Positions 8,867 to 17,403 of a DNA stretch of 64,000 nucleotides are shown here, piece after piece; the stretch's first letter is position 1, and each line of letters opens with the position of its first letter. The position numbers were made by a program, and so were the translations under genes. The notes below the pieces were generated by a model that did not search any database, was not told the origin of the DNA, and saw only the letters and a program-made list of their open reading frames with translations. Source of the DNA: CAMYLY01 sp036397755 (GTDB lineage Bacteria; Gemmatimonadota; Gemmatimonadetes; Gemmatimonadales; GWC2-71-9); assembly GCA_036397755.1 (NCBI GenBank), contig DASWII010000018.1:10808-74807 (forward strand), in the 5' to 3' direction.

Positions 8867-9776
8867 CCGGCCGGTGATTCCGGTCATCGTTGGACCGACC
8901 GCGGTCGGCAAGACGGCCGTGGTGCTGGCGCTCCACGACCTGCTGCCGGTTGCGGTGATTTCAGCGGACTCCCGGCAGGTCTACCGGGGACTCGATATCG
9001 GGACGGCGAAGGCGTCCGCGGACGAACGGGCACGGGTGCCGCACTACGGCGTTGACGTCGTCGACCCGGGAGAGCGCTACAGTGCCGGACGCTTCGCGCG
9101 CGAGGCGACCGGCTGGCTGCAGCAGATCCGCGACACCCGGCAGGCGGTCGTCGTCGGGGGGACAGGATTCTACGTGCGTGCCTTGACGGACGGATTGTTT
9201 CGCGAGCCGCCGCTCGATCGCGACCGGCGCGCGCGCCTCCGGGCGTGGTTGGGCGAGCGGGACTCGCTCGCCAGTTGGGCGCGGCGACTTGACACGGGCT
9301 TCACCGGCGGCGGAAGGCAGCGAGCGGCACGGGCCGTGGAGGTGGCGTTACTCACCGGCAAGTCCCTGTCGTGGTGGCAGCGCCGTGCGAAGGCGCGCGC
9401 GAGCGTTCGCGCGTGGACCGTCCGACTGACCGTGCCCAGGGCAGTGCTGCGGCAGCGGATTGCCGAACGCGTGGAGGCCATGGTGGAGCGCGGCCTGGTC
9501 GGCGAGGTGCGCACATTTCTCGACTCCGGGGTGCCACCCGCGAGTCCGGGCCTCGACGCGGTGGGCTATCGCGAAGTGATACGATACCTTCATGGCGAGC
9601 TGGATCTCGATGCGATGGTTTCGGCCATCACCATCGCGACGGGGCGGTACGCGAAGCGTCAGGAGACGTGGTTTCGGCACCAGCTCGGCCACGACGCGCT
9701 GACACTCGATGCCACGGGTGGTCCGCAAGAGGTCGCGGCGTCGATTCACGCCATGTGGAGGGATCGGATCGGATAA
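8853..9776 (+). CDS. miaA: tRNA dimethylallyltransferase MiaA
   Basis: Transfers a dimethylallyl group to N6 of adenosine 37 in tRNAs reading UNN codons. Visible motifs are the P-loop GPTAVGKT (14-21), SADSRQVYRGLDIGTAK, GGTGFYVRALTDGL and KRQETWFRHQ near the C-terminus. Taking TTG 8853 gives 307 residues, the usual length, and an overlap of 14 bases with mutL. GTG 8874 would shorten it by seven residues and is the main alternative. The gene follows mutL directly, a common order in bacteria. Confidence 0.95.
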   Translation: MGGHSRPVIPVIVGPTAVGKTAVVLALHDLLPVAVISADSRQVYRGLDIGTAKASADERARVPHYGVDVVDPGERYSAGRFAREATGWLQQIRDTRQAVVVGGTGFYVRALTDGLFREPPLDRDRRARLRAWLGERDSLASWARRLDTGFTGGGRQRAARAVEVALLTGKSLSWWQRRAKARASVRAWTVRLTVPRAVLRQRIAERVEAMVERGLVGEVRTFLDSGVPPASPGLDAVGYREVIRYLHGELDLDAMVSAITIATGRYAKRQETWFRHQLGHDALTLDATGGPQEVAASIHAMWRDRIG

Positions 9777-10900
9777 TGCGCATCGGCATCACCTGCTACC
9801 CGACGTACGGCGGATCCGGGGCCGTCGCGACGGAGCTCGGCCTCGAGCTCGCGCGCCGGGGACATGAGATCCACCTCATCTCGTACGCGTCGCCGTTTCG
9901 CCTGCGTGGCTTTGCCGAACACGTCTACTTCCACGAAGTCGATCTTACGGCCGCCTACCCACTGCTCGAGTACTATCCATACTCGCTCGCGCTGGCCGTC
10001 AAGCAGCACGAGGTGGCGGTGCGGGAACAGCTCGACATCCTCCACGTCCATTATGCCGTGCCCCATGCGACGGCCGCGTTTCTGGCTCGGGAGATGGCGG
10101 CCGGCGAGCGCGATCTGAAGGTCGTCACCACACTGCACGGCACGGACATCACGCTCGTGGGGCAGGAGAGTTCCTTCTTCACAGTCACGAAGTTTTCGAT
10201 CGAGGAATCCGACGCCGTGACGGCTGTCTCCCGCTATCTGAAGGAGGAGACGTATCGGGCGTTCGGTTGCACGGGTTGTGCGATCGACGTGATCCCGAAC
10301 TTCATTAACCCGGCGGTCTACTACCCTGCGGAGGGACGCGGCTATCGTGACGCCTGGGGGTCGCGCGACGCCAAGGTGGTGATGCACATCTCCAACTTCC
10401 GCCCCGTCAAGCGCGTGCGCGACGTGGTGCACGCCTTCGCGGGACTCCGGGCCCTGCGGGAGGCGGTCCTGGTGCTCGTCGGAGACGGGCCCGACCGAAA
10501 AGCCGCAGAGGAAGAGGTGGAGCGTCTCGGTCTCCGAAGCGACGTGCACTTCTTGGGCAAGGTGGATGCCGTCGCCGACCTGCTCCGCTGTGCCGATCTC
10601 TTCCTGTTGCCGAGTTCCTCGGAGTCCTTCGGACTCAGCGCACTCGAAGCGATGGCGTGCGGCGTGCCGGTTGTGGCCAGCGACATCGGCGGCTTGCGGG
10701 AGCTCCTTCGTGACGACGTGGCAGGGACGCTCGTTCCCGTAGGAGACGTTGACGGCATGGTACGCGCGATGGACGCGGTGCTGGAACCCGCCCGGTGGCG
10801 CGAGGCGCGGGAGGCGGGGGTTCGGTTATCGGCTATGTACGACGAAGCGAAGATCGTGCCGCAGTACGAGGCCTTGTATGCGCGGGTGCTGGGCGCGTGA
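9776..10900 (+). CDS. bshA: N-acetyl-alpha-D-glucosaminyl L-malate synthase BshA
   Basis: A 374-residue GT4 glycosyltransferase. The N-terminus (MRIGITCYPTYGGSGAVATE) and the segment HGTDITLVG are characteristic of BshA, which joins UDP-GlcNAc to L-malate in the first step of bacillithiol synthesis. The C-terminal GT4 nucleotide-sugar site shows SSSESFGLSALEAMACGVPV. Bacillithiol is the low-molecular-weight thiol of Firmicutes, Deinococcus and many FCB-group bacteria, so the gene informs taxonomy. No bshB or bshC is visible here. The start ATG overlaps the miaA stop by one base. Confidence 0.92.
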   Translation: MRIGITCYPTYGGSGAVATELGLELARRGHEIHLISYASPFRLRGFAEHVYFHEVDLTAAYPLLEYYPYSLALAVKQHEVAVREQLDILHVHYAVPHATAAFLAREMAAGERDLKVVTTLHGTDITLVGQESSFFTVTKFSIEESDAVTAVSRYLKEETYRAFGCTGCAIDVIPNFINPAVYYPAEGRGYRDAWGSRDAKVVMHISNFRPVKRVRDVVHAFAGLRALREAVLVLVGDGPDRKAAEEEVERLGLRSDVHFLGKVDAVADLLRCADLFLLPSSSESFGLSALEAMACGVPVVASDIGGLRELLRDDVAGTLVPVGDVDGMVRAMDAVLEPARWREAREAGVRLSAMYDEAKIVPQYEALYARVLGA

Positions 10901-11682
10901 CCTATTGGGAGGGCGTGGCGCTGGGGGTGGTGCAGGGGCTCACCGAGTTTCTCCCGATTTCGAGTTCCGGCCATTTAGTGCTCGCGGAAGCGGCGCTCGG
11001 GCTCAGAACACCGGGGGTCATCGTCGAGGTTGCCGTCCACCTTGCCACGCTTCTCGCCGTGGTCGTGGTGTATCGGGAGACCGTGTTCGGACTGATCGTG
11101 GGGTGCGCGCGCGGTCGCCGGGATGCCTGGCGGATGGCGGCCCTGTTGGTGATCGGGACGCTCCCGGCCGTCGGGGCCGCGCTGGCGCTCGGCGGCGCCA
11201 TCGAGCGGAGCTTCGATTCGATCCGGCTGGTGGGAGTGAACCTGCTGGTGACCGGGGCGATCCTTTGGAGCACGCGGTTCCGCGGCTCCGCGGGTACCGA
11301 TGCCCACCCGTCAAGGAAGGGCGCGATCGCCGTAGGGATTGCACAGGCGTTCGCGCTGTTGCCGGGGATCTCGCGGTCGGGTGCGACGGTCAGCTCCGCC
11401 ATCTGGCTCGGCGTGGGACCGGTTCAATCCGCCGAGTTCTCGTTTCTCCTTGCCATACCGGCAATCCTCGGCGCCGCGATCTTGCAGACGCCCGAGGTCG
11501 CGACGGGCGTCACGGCCGTCGGGCTGGGTCCGCTCGCGGCGAGCTTTACGGCGGCGGTCGTGACCGGCATCTTCGCCATTCGGTTCCTCGTCTACCTGCT
11601 GCGTCGTGGCACCTTCTACCATTTCGCGCCGTACTGTTGGACAGTGGGGTTGAGCACGATCTTATGGACCATGCTGGCGTAG
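10897..11682 (+). CDS. uppP: Undecaprenyl-diphosphatase UppP (BacA family)
   Basis: A 261-residue polytopic inner-membrane protein that dephosphorylates undecaprenyl pyrophosphate to recycle the carrier lipid of peptidoglycan and LPS synthesis. Both family signatures are present: the N-terminal EFLPISSSGHLVL, carrying the catalytic glutamate/serine/histidine region, and ALLPGISRSGATVS around residue 150. About seven to eight hydrophobic helices can be read. GTG 10897 overlaps the bshA stop by four bases and begins just before the first conserved helix. Longer upstream starts fall inside bshA. Confidence 0.96.
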   Translation: MTYWEGVALGVVQGLTEFLPISSSGHLVLAEAALGLRTPGVIVEVAVHLATLLAVVVVYRETVFGLIVGCARGRRDAWRMAALLVIGTLPAVGAALALGGAIERSFDSIRLVGVNLLVTGAILWSTRFRGSAGTDAHPSRKGAIAVGIAQAFALLPGISRSGATVSSAIWLGVGPVQSAEFSFLLAIPAILGAAILQTPEVATGVTAVGLGPLAASFTAAVVTGIFAIRFLVYLLRRGTFYHFAPYCWTVGLSTILWTMLA

Positions 11683-12422
11683 CGTCCTACGACGGTGTGT
11701 CGAGCGCGGAACTGGCGACCCGGTTGCGAGTTCCCACATGTGTCGTACGCTCCCGCGTGTCGTCGACGCTCGACGTGGTGCACGAGTTGGCGGCCGCCGG
11801 CGCGCCCTCGGGCACGCTGGCGATTGCCGATCAGCAGGTGGCTGGCCGCGGCCGGATGGGGCGGCGCTGGCATAGCCCGGCGGGGCAGGGAGTCTGGCTC
11901 GGGTACTTGCTGCGGGACGCGGCGCCGGCGAGGGCACAGCTTGTTAGTGTGCGGGTGGGACTCGCGGTCGTGCGCGCGCTCGGCACGCTCGGAGCGGTGA
12001 CGTCGCTCAAGTGGCCGAACGATATCGTGTGGGAAGGACGCAAGCTCGGCGGGATTCTCTGCGAGGCGCGGTGGCAGGGTGTCCGGATCCGCTGGATTGG
12101 GGTGGGCATCGGTATCAACGTTCATGGGCCGCTCCCGCCGGAGCTGCTCGATCGCGCGGCGACGTTGGATGAGCTGTTGGACACGGTCGATCGGTTGGGT
12201 GTGCTCGAAGTCGTGCTGCCGGCGCTCCAGGGGCTGCCGGATGCGCCGGGGTTATCAGACGACGAGCGGGCACAGTTCGCCGCGTGCGATTGGCTGAAGG
12301 GGCGGGTGCTGAGGGCGCCCGTCGCCGGCACGGCACAGGGAGTCGCCGCGGATGGGGCGCTGCTCGTCGAGACCGGCGCGGGTACTGAACGAGTGGTTGG
12401 AGGGAGCATTGTCACGGTCTGA
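11664..12422 (+). CDS. birA: Biotin-[acetyl-CoA-carboxylase] ligase BirA, monofunctional
   Basis: 252 residues. The biotin-binding loop GRGRMGRRWHSPAGQGVW and the catalytic segment SLKWPNDIVWEGRKLGGILCE identify the ligase, which biotinylates the carrier protein of acetyl-CoA carboxylase. There is no N-terminal winged helix (only about 30 residues precede the ligase core), so this is the class I form without the repressor function. Start ATG 11664 overlaps uppP by 19 bases. The gene precedes coaX, a frequent birA-coaX pairing, here with one membrane protein between them. Confidence 0.94.
   Translation: MDHAGVASYDGVSSAELATRLRVPTCVVRSRVSSTLDVVHELAAAGAPSGTLAIADQQVAGRGRMGRRWHSPAGQGVWLGYLLRDAAPARAQLVSVRVGLAVVRALGTLGAVTSLKWPNDIVWEGRKLGGILCEARWQGVRIRWIGVGIGINVHGPLPPELLDRAATLDELLDTVDRLGVLEVVLPALQGLPDAPGLSDDERAQFAACDWLKGRVLRAPVAGTAQGVAADGALLVETGAGTERVVGGSIVTV
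12399..12404 (+). promoter_or_regulatory. Shine-Dalgarno GGAGGG setting the TTG 12409 start
   Basis: A strong purine-rich site lies inside the end of birA, four to five bases upstream of TTG 12409. It is the best-placed ribosome site in this stretch and fixes the start of the following membrane protein. Confidence 0.55.
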
Positions 12423-13389
12423 CCTTCCTTTGTGGGCGCGGGCGGTCGCCGCCGGGCTATTGCTCGCGGCGTCCTGGTGGTTGTTGCGCACCGCCGCGGT
12501 CGTGACCGCCGTGGGCTCGTCCGTTGTCCTCGTCGGGTTGGGTGTCGTTGCCGCCTCGATGCTGCGCGGGATGAACGTGCCGCTGGGATTCTGGCCAAGC
12601 GGGCCGTGGCGCCGTCGATTCCTTCCCCGCGCGGCGCTCGGTCCCGCGGGCGTCATCGCCGCCGCCGTCCTCCTCGCGGCGCCGGCGCGCGACCCAGCCC
12701 TGGTTGACCTGGTCGATCCCGGTGTCTACCTCCTCGTCGCCGCGGGCGCGGTCGCCTGGGGGTTGGGTACGGGACTCGTGACCCTGCGTCCTTTCCTGCC
12801 CTGGATGGGGCTGGCTGTCGTTTTGGCGCTCGCGCCAACCCTGGCGACGATGCCATTCGGTGGCGTCCAGTCGGGGTTCACCTCCGAAGTCTGCTGGCTC
12901 CAGCTCCTGGAGTCGCCCACGGGCGCCGGGTGCCGGATCGCCTATCCGTGGACGGTGCTGTTTCTGGCCGTGGTCATCGCCCCGGCGGCGCTGGTGTCGC
13001 ACGAACTCGCGTTCAGGCGGGTGTTCCTGGGCGTGGACGGATCGGCGGGCGTGCTCGCCGTGCTCGCCGCGGCCGGCGTGGCGGCGGCGTGGGCGTATCT
13101 GGTCGGCGATCAGGTGGTGCTGGCGCCGGACACGTGGTGGTTGGGCGCATCGGCGGCGGCGAGCGCGGGGAGCCTCTACGTGCTCTCGCGCTCCGTCGTG
13201 GTGTCGGCCACGTACACGGGTCTGGTGCTGGCGGGCACCGCCGCGGTCTCCTTCGCGGCGATGGACCCCGATGCCACCCTTGGTGGGCTCGCGGTGGCGG
13301 GCCGCGCCACGATGGCGCACGCCGCGGTCGCCCTCGGGCTGCTGGTGATGGTCGGCCGCCGCAACGGCATCTTTGCCGGATTGCGCTGA
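12409..13389 (+). CDS. Polytopic membrane protein, possibly degenerate CPBP-type
   Basis: 326 residues from TTG 12409, supported by a GGAGGG site and a 14-base overlap with birA. The sequence is mostly alternating hydrophobic helices (about eight) rich in Ala, Val and Leu. One polar segment, SHELAFRRVFLG near residue 202, resembles motif 1 (EExxxR) of CPBP intramembrane proteases but with His for the first Glu. A histidine in the last helix (MAHAAVALG) could correspond to a later motif. I do not assign protease activity. Its place between birA and coaX gives no clear function. Confidence 0.7.
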   Translation: MSRSDLPLWARAVAAGLLLAASWWLLRTAAVVTAVGSSVVLVGLGVVAASMLRGMNVPLGFWPSGPWRRRFLPRAALGPAGVIAAAVLLAAPARDPALVDLVDPGVYLLVAAGAVAWGLGTGLVTLRPFLPWMGLAVVLALAPTLATMPFGGVQSGFTSEVCWLQLLESPTGAGCRIAYPWTVLFLAVVIAPAALVSHELAFRRVFLGVDGSAGVLAVLAAAGVAAAWAYLVGDQVVLAPDTWWLGASAAASAGSLYVLSRSVVVSATYTGLVLAGTAAVSFAAMDPDATLGGLAVAGRATMAHAAVALGLLVMVGRRNGIFAGLR

Positions 13390-13400
13390 GGTCGTCGCTC

Positions 13401-14180
13401 GTGCTGCTTGCCGTCGATGTGGGCAATACCGAAATCACCGTCGGTCTCTTTCGAGACACGAGGGTGGCCGCGCGCTGGCGGTTGACGACGGTTGAGCGGC
13501 GAACGCCCGACGAATGGGGGGCGCTGCTCACGTCCTATCTCGGGCAGGCAGGGATCTCCACGCAGGAAGTGCGGGCGGCGGTCGAGGCTTCGGTGGCGCC
13601 GGCGACGACCGTTCCTCTCGCCGAGGGGGTGGAGCGAGCGTTCGGCATCCGGCCGGTATCGATCGGTCCGGAGAGCAACCTCGCGGTGACACTCGATGTG
13701 GACGAGCCCCATAGCGTCGGTGCCGATCGAGTGGTGAACGCGCTCGCGGCGATCGAACTCTATGCGCGGGATACGATCGTGGTCGACTTCGGCACGGCGA
13801 CGTCGTTCGACTGCGTGACCGCCGATCGGCGGTTCATTGGTGGGGTGATTGCCCCCGGCGTGGTCACCGCCTCAGACAATCTCGTGCGGCGAGCGGCGAA
13901 ACTCGCCGCGACGGAGTTGATACCGCCTGAGCGCGTGATTGGCCGCAGAACTGACGACTGCATACGCTCGGGGGTGTTGTTTGGCGCCGCGGACACCGTG
14001 GACGGCATGATCCGGCGGATCCGCGCCGAATGGCCCGGGGATGCAGCGCCCTTTGCCGTGGCGACCGGAGGTCTGGCGCCAGTGGTCGTCGCGCTCTGCA
14101 AAGAGATCCAGCACCAGGAACCCGACCTGACACTGATCGGACTCCGCCACGCCGCGCATCAAGTGGGGCTTGCGTGGTGA
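13401..14180 (+). CDS. coaX: Type III pantothenate kinase CoaX
   Basis: 259 residues. The protein phosphorylates pantothenate in the first committed step of CoA synthesis. The N-terminal phosphate loop LAVDVGNTEITVGLF, the GADRVVNA segment and the VDFGTATSFDCV region with the following GGVIAPGV are the type III signatures of the ASKHA fold. GTG 13401 begins two codons before the conserved AVDVGNT strand and has GAGG nine bases upstream. Starts further upstream run into the preceding gene. This form is not feedback-inhibited by CoA in characterised homologues. Confidence 0.95.
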   Translation: MLLAVDVGNTEITVGLFRDTRVAARWRLTTVERRTPDEWGALLTSYLGQAGISTQEVRAAVEASVAPATTVPLAEGVERAFGIRPVSIGPESNLAVTLDVDEPHSVGADRVVNALAAIELYARDTIVVDFGTATSFDCVTADRRFIGGVIAPGVVTASDNLVRRAAKLAATELIPPERVIGRRTDDCIRSGVLFGAADTVDGMIRRIRAEWPGDAAPFAVATGGLAPVVVALCKEIQHQEPDLTLIGLRHAAHQVGLAW

Positions 14181-14214
14181 CATCCGCGCTCCGCGACGTT
14201 CGCGCGAGCCGCGG

Positions 14215-14244
14215 TGGCTGCCCAGCGCGGACCCGTGTTAAGTT
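14215..14244 (+). promoter_or_regulatory. Possible promoter, TGGCTG-N18-TAAGTT
   Basis: In the 97-base gap after coaX a TAAGTT element (14239-14244) lies 18 bases after a weak TGGCTG (14215-14220). The -10 form TAnnTT recurs at other gap promoters in this window. A start site near 14251 would give a short leader with GGAG before ATG 14278. Confidence 0.35.
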
Positions 14245-14277
14245 GCGGCCGATCACCGTTCTCAGTGGAGCACATCG

Positions 14278-14886
14278 ATGACCTCAGCTATTGAGCCGCC
14301 TGCGATGGAACGCGCGGACGTTCGGACGCTGGTGGGCGGGGGAGCCGTGTTGGGAATGCTGACGGCCCTTGGCGTTGCGGCCTTCTCCGTACTGTCGCGT
14401 GCGACGACAGGCACGACGGAGTCGGTGGGGCAAATCGTGCTGGTCCTGCTCGGAGCGAGTGTGTGCGCGTTCTTCCCGGCGCTGCGTGTCCGGCCGCGGT
14501 CGACGGATTTCATCGCGTGGGCCGCACTGCTCGGGTTGCTCGGCGCCCTGTTCTTCACCGTGGCGGATGCTGTGCTGCTGCGGCGCGTCGGTGTCTACCA
14601 CTGGACCTGGGACGCCATCGGTGGTGGGTCGGGCATGTGGTACATCCCGGTCTGGTGGATGGGTGCAGCAGTGTTGGCGTGGCTGGGTGCGTGGATCGTC
14701 ACGATCTCCGCTCCAGACGCGATGCTCATCAAGGTCGCGGGCCTCACGGTGGTCATCGCCCTCGTGCTGGCCGCAATCATGATCGTGACGGACGTGGGGA
14801 GCCTGCATCCGGCGACCGCCGCGCTGGCCTTTATGCTCGCACTTCCCGTCCATGTCGCGATCGCGAAGGTGACGCGGGTCAAGTGA
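14278..14886 (+). CDS. Unknown integral membrane protein
   Basis: A 202-residue protein that I do not recognise. It starts at ATG 14278 with GGAG eight bases upstream. About six hydrophobic helices can be read (near 18-38, 47-62, 76-98, 117-140, 147-165 and 174-194), with a short polar N-terminus and a basic C-terminal end. The loop between helices 3 and 4 holds an aromatic, glycine-rich stretch (YHWTWDAIGGGSGMWYIPVW). Its stop overlaps the next small membrane protein by four bases, so the two are probably co-translated and may act together. Confidence 0.7.
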   Translation: MTSAIEPPAMERADVRTLVGGGAVLGMLTALGVAAFSVLSRATTGTTESVGQIVLVLLGASVCAFFPALRVRPRSTDFIAWAALLGLLGALFFTVADAVLLRRVGVYHWTWDAIGGGSGMWYIPVWWMGAAVLAWLGAWIVTISAPDAMLIKVAGLTVVIALVLAAIMIVTDVGSLHPATAALAFMLALPVHVAIAKVTRVK

Positions 14887-15113
14887 CCTCGCGCGCGGGC
14901 GCGCTTCGAGTCATTGCGTGGCTGCTCACGCCCATTGTGGTGTGGGCGGCCTCGTTTTTTGGGACCACGTTGACAGCGGTGATCGGCGGAGATGCCGTTG
15001 GCATCGTGGCGCTGGTGCTCTCGGGCTTCACCGCCGGTTTCTTGATGCTGGCGGGTTGGGTGCTCGCCCTCGTCCGATGGGGGCGTGCGACCCGGGATCT
15101 CGGCAAAGGCTAG
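14883..15113 (+). CDS. Small two-helix membrane protein
   Basis: 76 residues from GTG 14883, overlapping the previous stop as GTGA. Two hydrophobic helices (about 9-34 and 38-62) are separated by a short polar turn, and the C-terminus is basic. No family was recognised. Longer upstream readings of this frame lie inside the preceding gene and are not credible. The stop codon TAG at 15111-15113 overlaps the stop of the convergent M20D gene on the minus strand, so the two operons meet tail to tail with no spacer. Confidence 0.6.
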   Translation: MTSRAGALRVIAWLLTPIVVWAASFFGTTLTAVIGGDAVGIVALVLSGFTAGFLMLAGWVLALVRWGRATRDLGKG

Positions 15114-16285
15114 CCCGCCGCCGCATCCGCGAGGTCTGCCGCGGCCAGCATGGTCACGCGATGAAGAAATGCCGCTCCCACCGCCATCGCGGTTTCGTCC
15201 CACCAGAATCGACTGGAATGGGCGGGGAAGCGATCACCTGCCGGCCGCGCGCCATACCTGATGAAGCAGCCTGGCGTGCTTTCGAGATAGAAGCCGAAAT
15301 CCTCGCCACCCATGTTGCCGGTGCGCAGTGATTCCACACGTTCGGCTCCCACGACGGATGCCGCGGCCTCACGAGCGAGTTCCAGCGGTCGCCCCCGATT
15401 GACCACCGGTGGGGTGCCTCCGCGGAGCTGCACGCGGACGCGAACGCGGTGGGCCGCGGCCACCAGTTCCGCCACGCGGCGAACACCGTCCTGCAACTGT
15501 CGTCGCACCGCAGGGTCCTGAGCACGCAGCGTGCCTGCGATCCGCGTCTCCGTGGGGATGATGTTGGGGGCGGTTCCACCCCGCAGCACGCCGACGGTGA
15601 GTACGCCGGCGCGGGTTGGGTCGCGGTCACGTGTGATGAGCGACTGCAGCGCCTGGACGATTGTCGCCGCGGCGAGAATCGGGTCCACGGTCTCGTGAGG
15701 TCGGGCACCGTGACCACCCGGACCTTCGAGATCAATCTGGAAGTCGTCGGTCGACGCGTTCACGGGGCCCTCCGACACCACCAAGGTGCCCGGATCGTGC
15801 GACGGATCGATGTGACCTCCGAAGATCATCCCGACGCCGTCGAGCGCCCCCGCGGCGATGAGGGCGGCGGCGCCCTCGCCGACCTCCTCTGCGGGCTGGA
15901 ACAGGAGGCGCACGGGAGCGCGAAGGCGCTGCTCGGCCGCGAGAAGCGTGGCCGCACCGACGAGTATCGCGACATGCCCATCGTGACCGCACGCGTGCAT
16001 GACCCCCGGCCGCTCCGATGCGTACGGTAAGCCCGTGGCTTCGGTGAGCGGCAGCGCGTCCATGTCGGCGCGCAGGGCAACGGCGGGAACGCCGTCCGGC
16101 CCGGGCAGGTCAGCCACGACACCGTGCCCGCCCACCCCGCTACGGTGGGACACGTGGAGCGCATCCAACTCGGCACACACCCGCTGGGCGGTCTCCTGTT
16201 CCTGACCGCTCAATTCGGGTTGGCGATGCAGGTCTCGACGTAGCGCCACCAGGTGCCGGTGCAAGTCGTCAGGAATCTGAATCAT
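15110..16285 (-). CDS. M20D-family amidohydrolase, likely N-acyl(succinyl)-L-amino acid hydrolase
   Basis: 391 residues from ATG at 16285. Motifs of the M20D zinc amidohydrolases are clear: ALRADMDALPLTEATGLPY (about 70-88) and HACGHDGH (97-104), which contain metal ligands and the catalytic region, and later GGEDFGFY. The family includes aminoacylases, hippurate hydrolases and desuccinylases. It is translationally coupled (ATGA) to the racemase and GNAT genes upstream. In Geobacillus kaustophilus the same trio converts D-amino acids to L-forms, with the M20 enzyme as L-desuccinylase. That substrate is inferred from context. A 249-base N-terminal extension is possible but not protein-like. 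Confidence 0.9.
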   Translation of the reverse strand: MIQIPDDLHRHLVALRRDLHRQPELSGQEQETAQRVCAELDALHVSHRSGVGGHGVVADLPGPDGVPAVALRADMDALPLTEATGLPYASERPGVMHACGHDGHVAILVGAATLLAAEQRLRAPVRLLFQPAEEVGEGAAALIAAGALDGVGMIFGGHIDPSHDPGTLVVSEGPVNASTDDFQIDLEGPGGHGARPHETVDPILAAATIVQALQSLITRDRDPTRAGVLTVGVLRGGTAPNIIPTETRIAGTLRAQDPAVRRQLQDGVRRVAELVAAAHRVRVRVQLRGGTPPVVNRGRPLELAREAAASVVGAERVESLRTGNMGGEDFGFYLESTPGCFIRYGARPAGDRFPAHSSRFWWDETAMAVGAAFLHRVTMLAAADLADAAAG

Positions 16286-17403
16286 GCGCGGTCCATGGTG
16301 ATCGTCCGCTGGGTGAGATCGTCGATGAAATCGTGGTCGAGCGCCACTCCGATTCCGGGACCCTCCGGGACCTCGAGACACCCCTCCCGCATCGTCCACG
16401 GCGGCAGCACGATATCGCGGTCCCAATATCGCGCGCTCGGACTCAAGTCGCCTGGAAGGGAGAAATTGTGCAGCGAGGCCAGTGCCACATTGTGGGCGCG
16501 GCCGATTCCGGTCTCCAGCATGCCACCACACCACACCGGGATGTGATGGGCCGCGGCACGGTCATGGATGGCTCGTGACTCGGTATGGCCGCCGACGCGA
16601 CCCGGTTTGATGTTGATGATGCGACCACTCGCAAGGGCGACCATATCCTCCACCCGCTCCACGGAGGTTATCGATTCATCCAAACAGATGTCGGTTTCGA
16701 GCTCCCGCTGCAATCGCGCATGGCGCACCAAGTCGTCCTCGCCGAAGGGCTGCTCGATCATGCGCAGTCCAAGGCGGTCGAGCCGCCGCAACGTGTCGAG
16801 GTCGTCGAAGGAATACGAGGCATTGGCGTCGACGCTGAGCGGAAGATCGGGGGGACACACGGCGCGGGCCGCCTCGACGAACGCCAGATCCTCGCCGGGA
16901 CGGATCTTCACCTTGATCCTGCGGTATCCCTCGCGCCCCGCCAACTGCACGCGCGCGGCGAGATCGTCCGGGTTGGCCTGCATGCCGATCGAAATCCCGG
17001 TCTCGACCCTCGGACGATTGCCGCCGAGCAGGCGCGCCAGTGACGTGTCGTGGTGGCGAGCGGCGAGGTCCCACAACGCCATTTCGACCGCTGCCTTCGC
17101 CATACGATGACCCTTGAAGGCCACACGGACGTGTGCGTCGAATTGGGTGGCGAGCGGCCACGGTTGGGTGAGCAGGAGCGGCGCCACCCACTGGGTGATC
17201 GCGAGCCATGCCGTGTCGATGGTCTCGGCGGAGTAGTTGGGGCTTTCACCGGCAACGCACTCGGCCCAACCCGACTCCCCGTCATGGCCGCGGAGCTCGA
17301 CCAGCAGCACCCGTCGCAGATCCGTGACGCCCGAGGCGATGCGAAACGGCTCGCGCAGGCGCAGCGCGATCTCCCGCAGCACGACGCACGCGACGTCAGG
17401 CAC
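16282..17403 (-). CDS. Enolase-superfamily N-acylamino acid (N-succinylamino acid) racemase / MenC-like
   Basis: 373 residues from GTG at 17403. The muconate-lactonizing subgroup of the OSBS/NSAR family shows all catalytic residues: K164-V-K166, metal ligands D192, E217 and D242, and K266 in IINIKPGRVGG. Sequence alone would suggest o-succinylbenzoate synthase (menC). However, the window encodes the futalosine menaquinone pathway, which does not use MenC, and the neighbours are a GNAT transferase and an M20D hydrolase. N-succinylamino acid racemase is therefore the better call. OSBS promiscuity cannot be excluded. It overlaps both neighbours (8 and 4 bases). Confidence 0.87.
   Translation of the reverse strand: MPDVACVVLREIALRLREPFRIASGVTDLRRVLLVELRGHDGESGWAECVAGESPNYSAETIDTAWLAITQWVAPLLLTQPWPLATQFDAHVRVAFKGHRMAKAAVEMALWDLAARHHDTSLARLLGGNRPRVETGISIGMQANPDDLAARVQLAGREGYRRIKVKIRPGEDLAFVEAARAVCPPDLPLSVDANASYSFDDLDTLRRLDRLGLRMIEQPFGEDDLVRHARLQRELETDICLDESITSVERVEDMVALASGRIINIKPGRVGGHTESRAIHDRAAAHHIPVWCGGMLETGIGRAHNVALASLHNFSLPGDLSPSARYWDRDIVLPPWTMREGCLEVPEGPGIGVALDHDFIDDLTQRTITMDRA

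Noticed and set aside
16282..17403. Naming the enolase-superfamily gene menC (o-succinylbenzoate synthase)
   Set aside because: The window encodes the alternative futalosine pathway, and the neighbours fit N-succinylamino acid racemase better.
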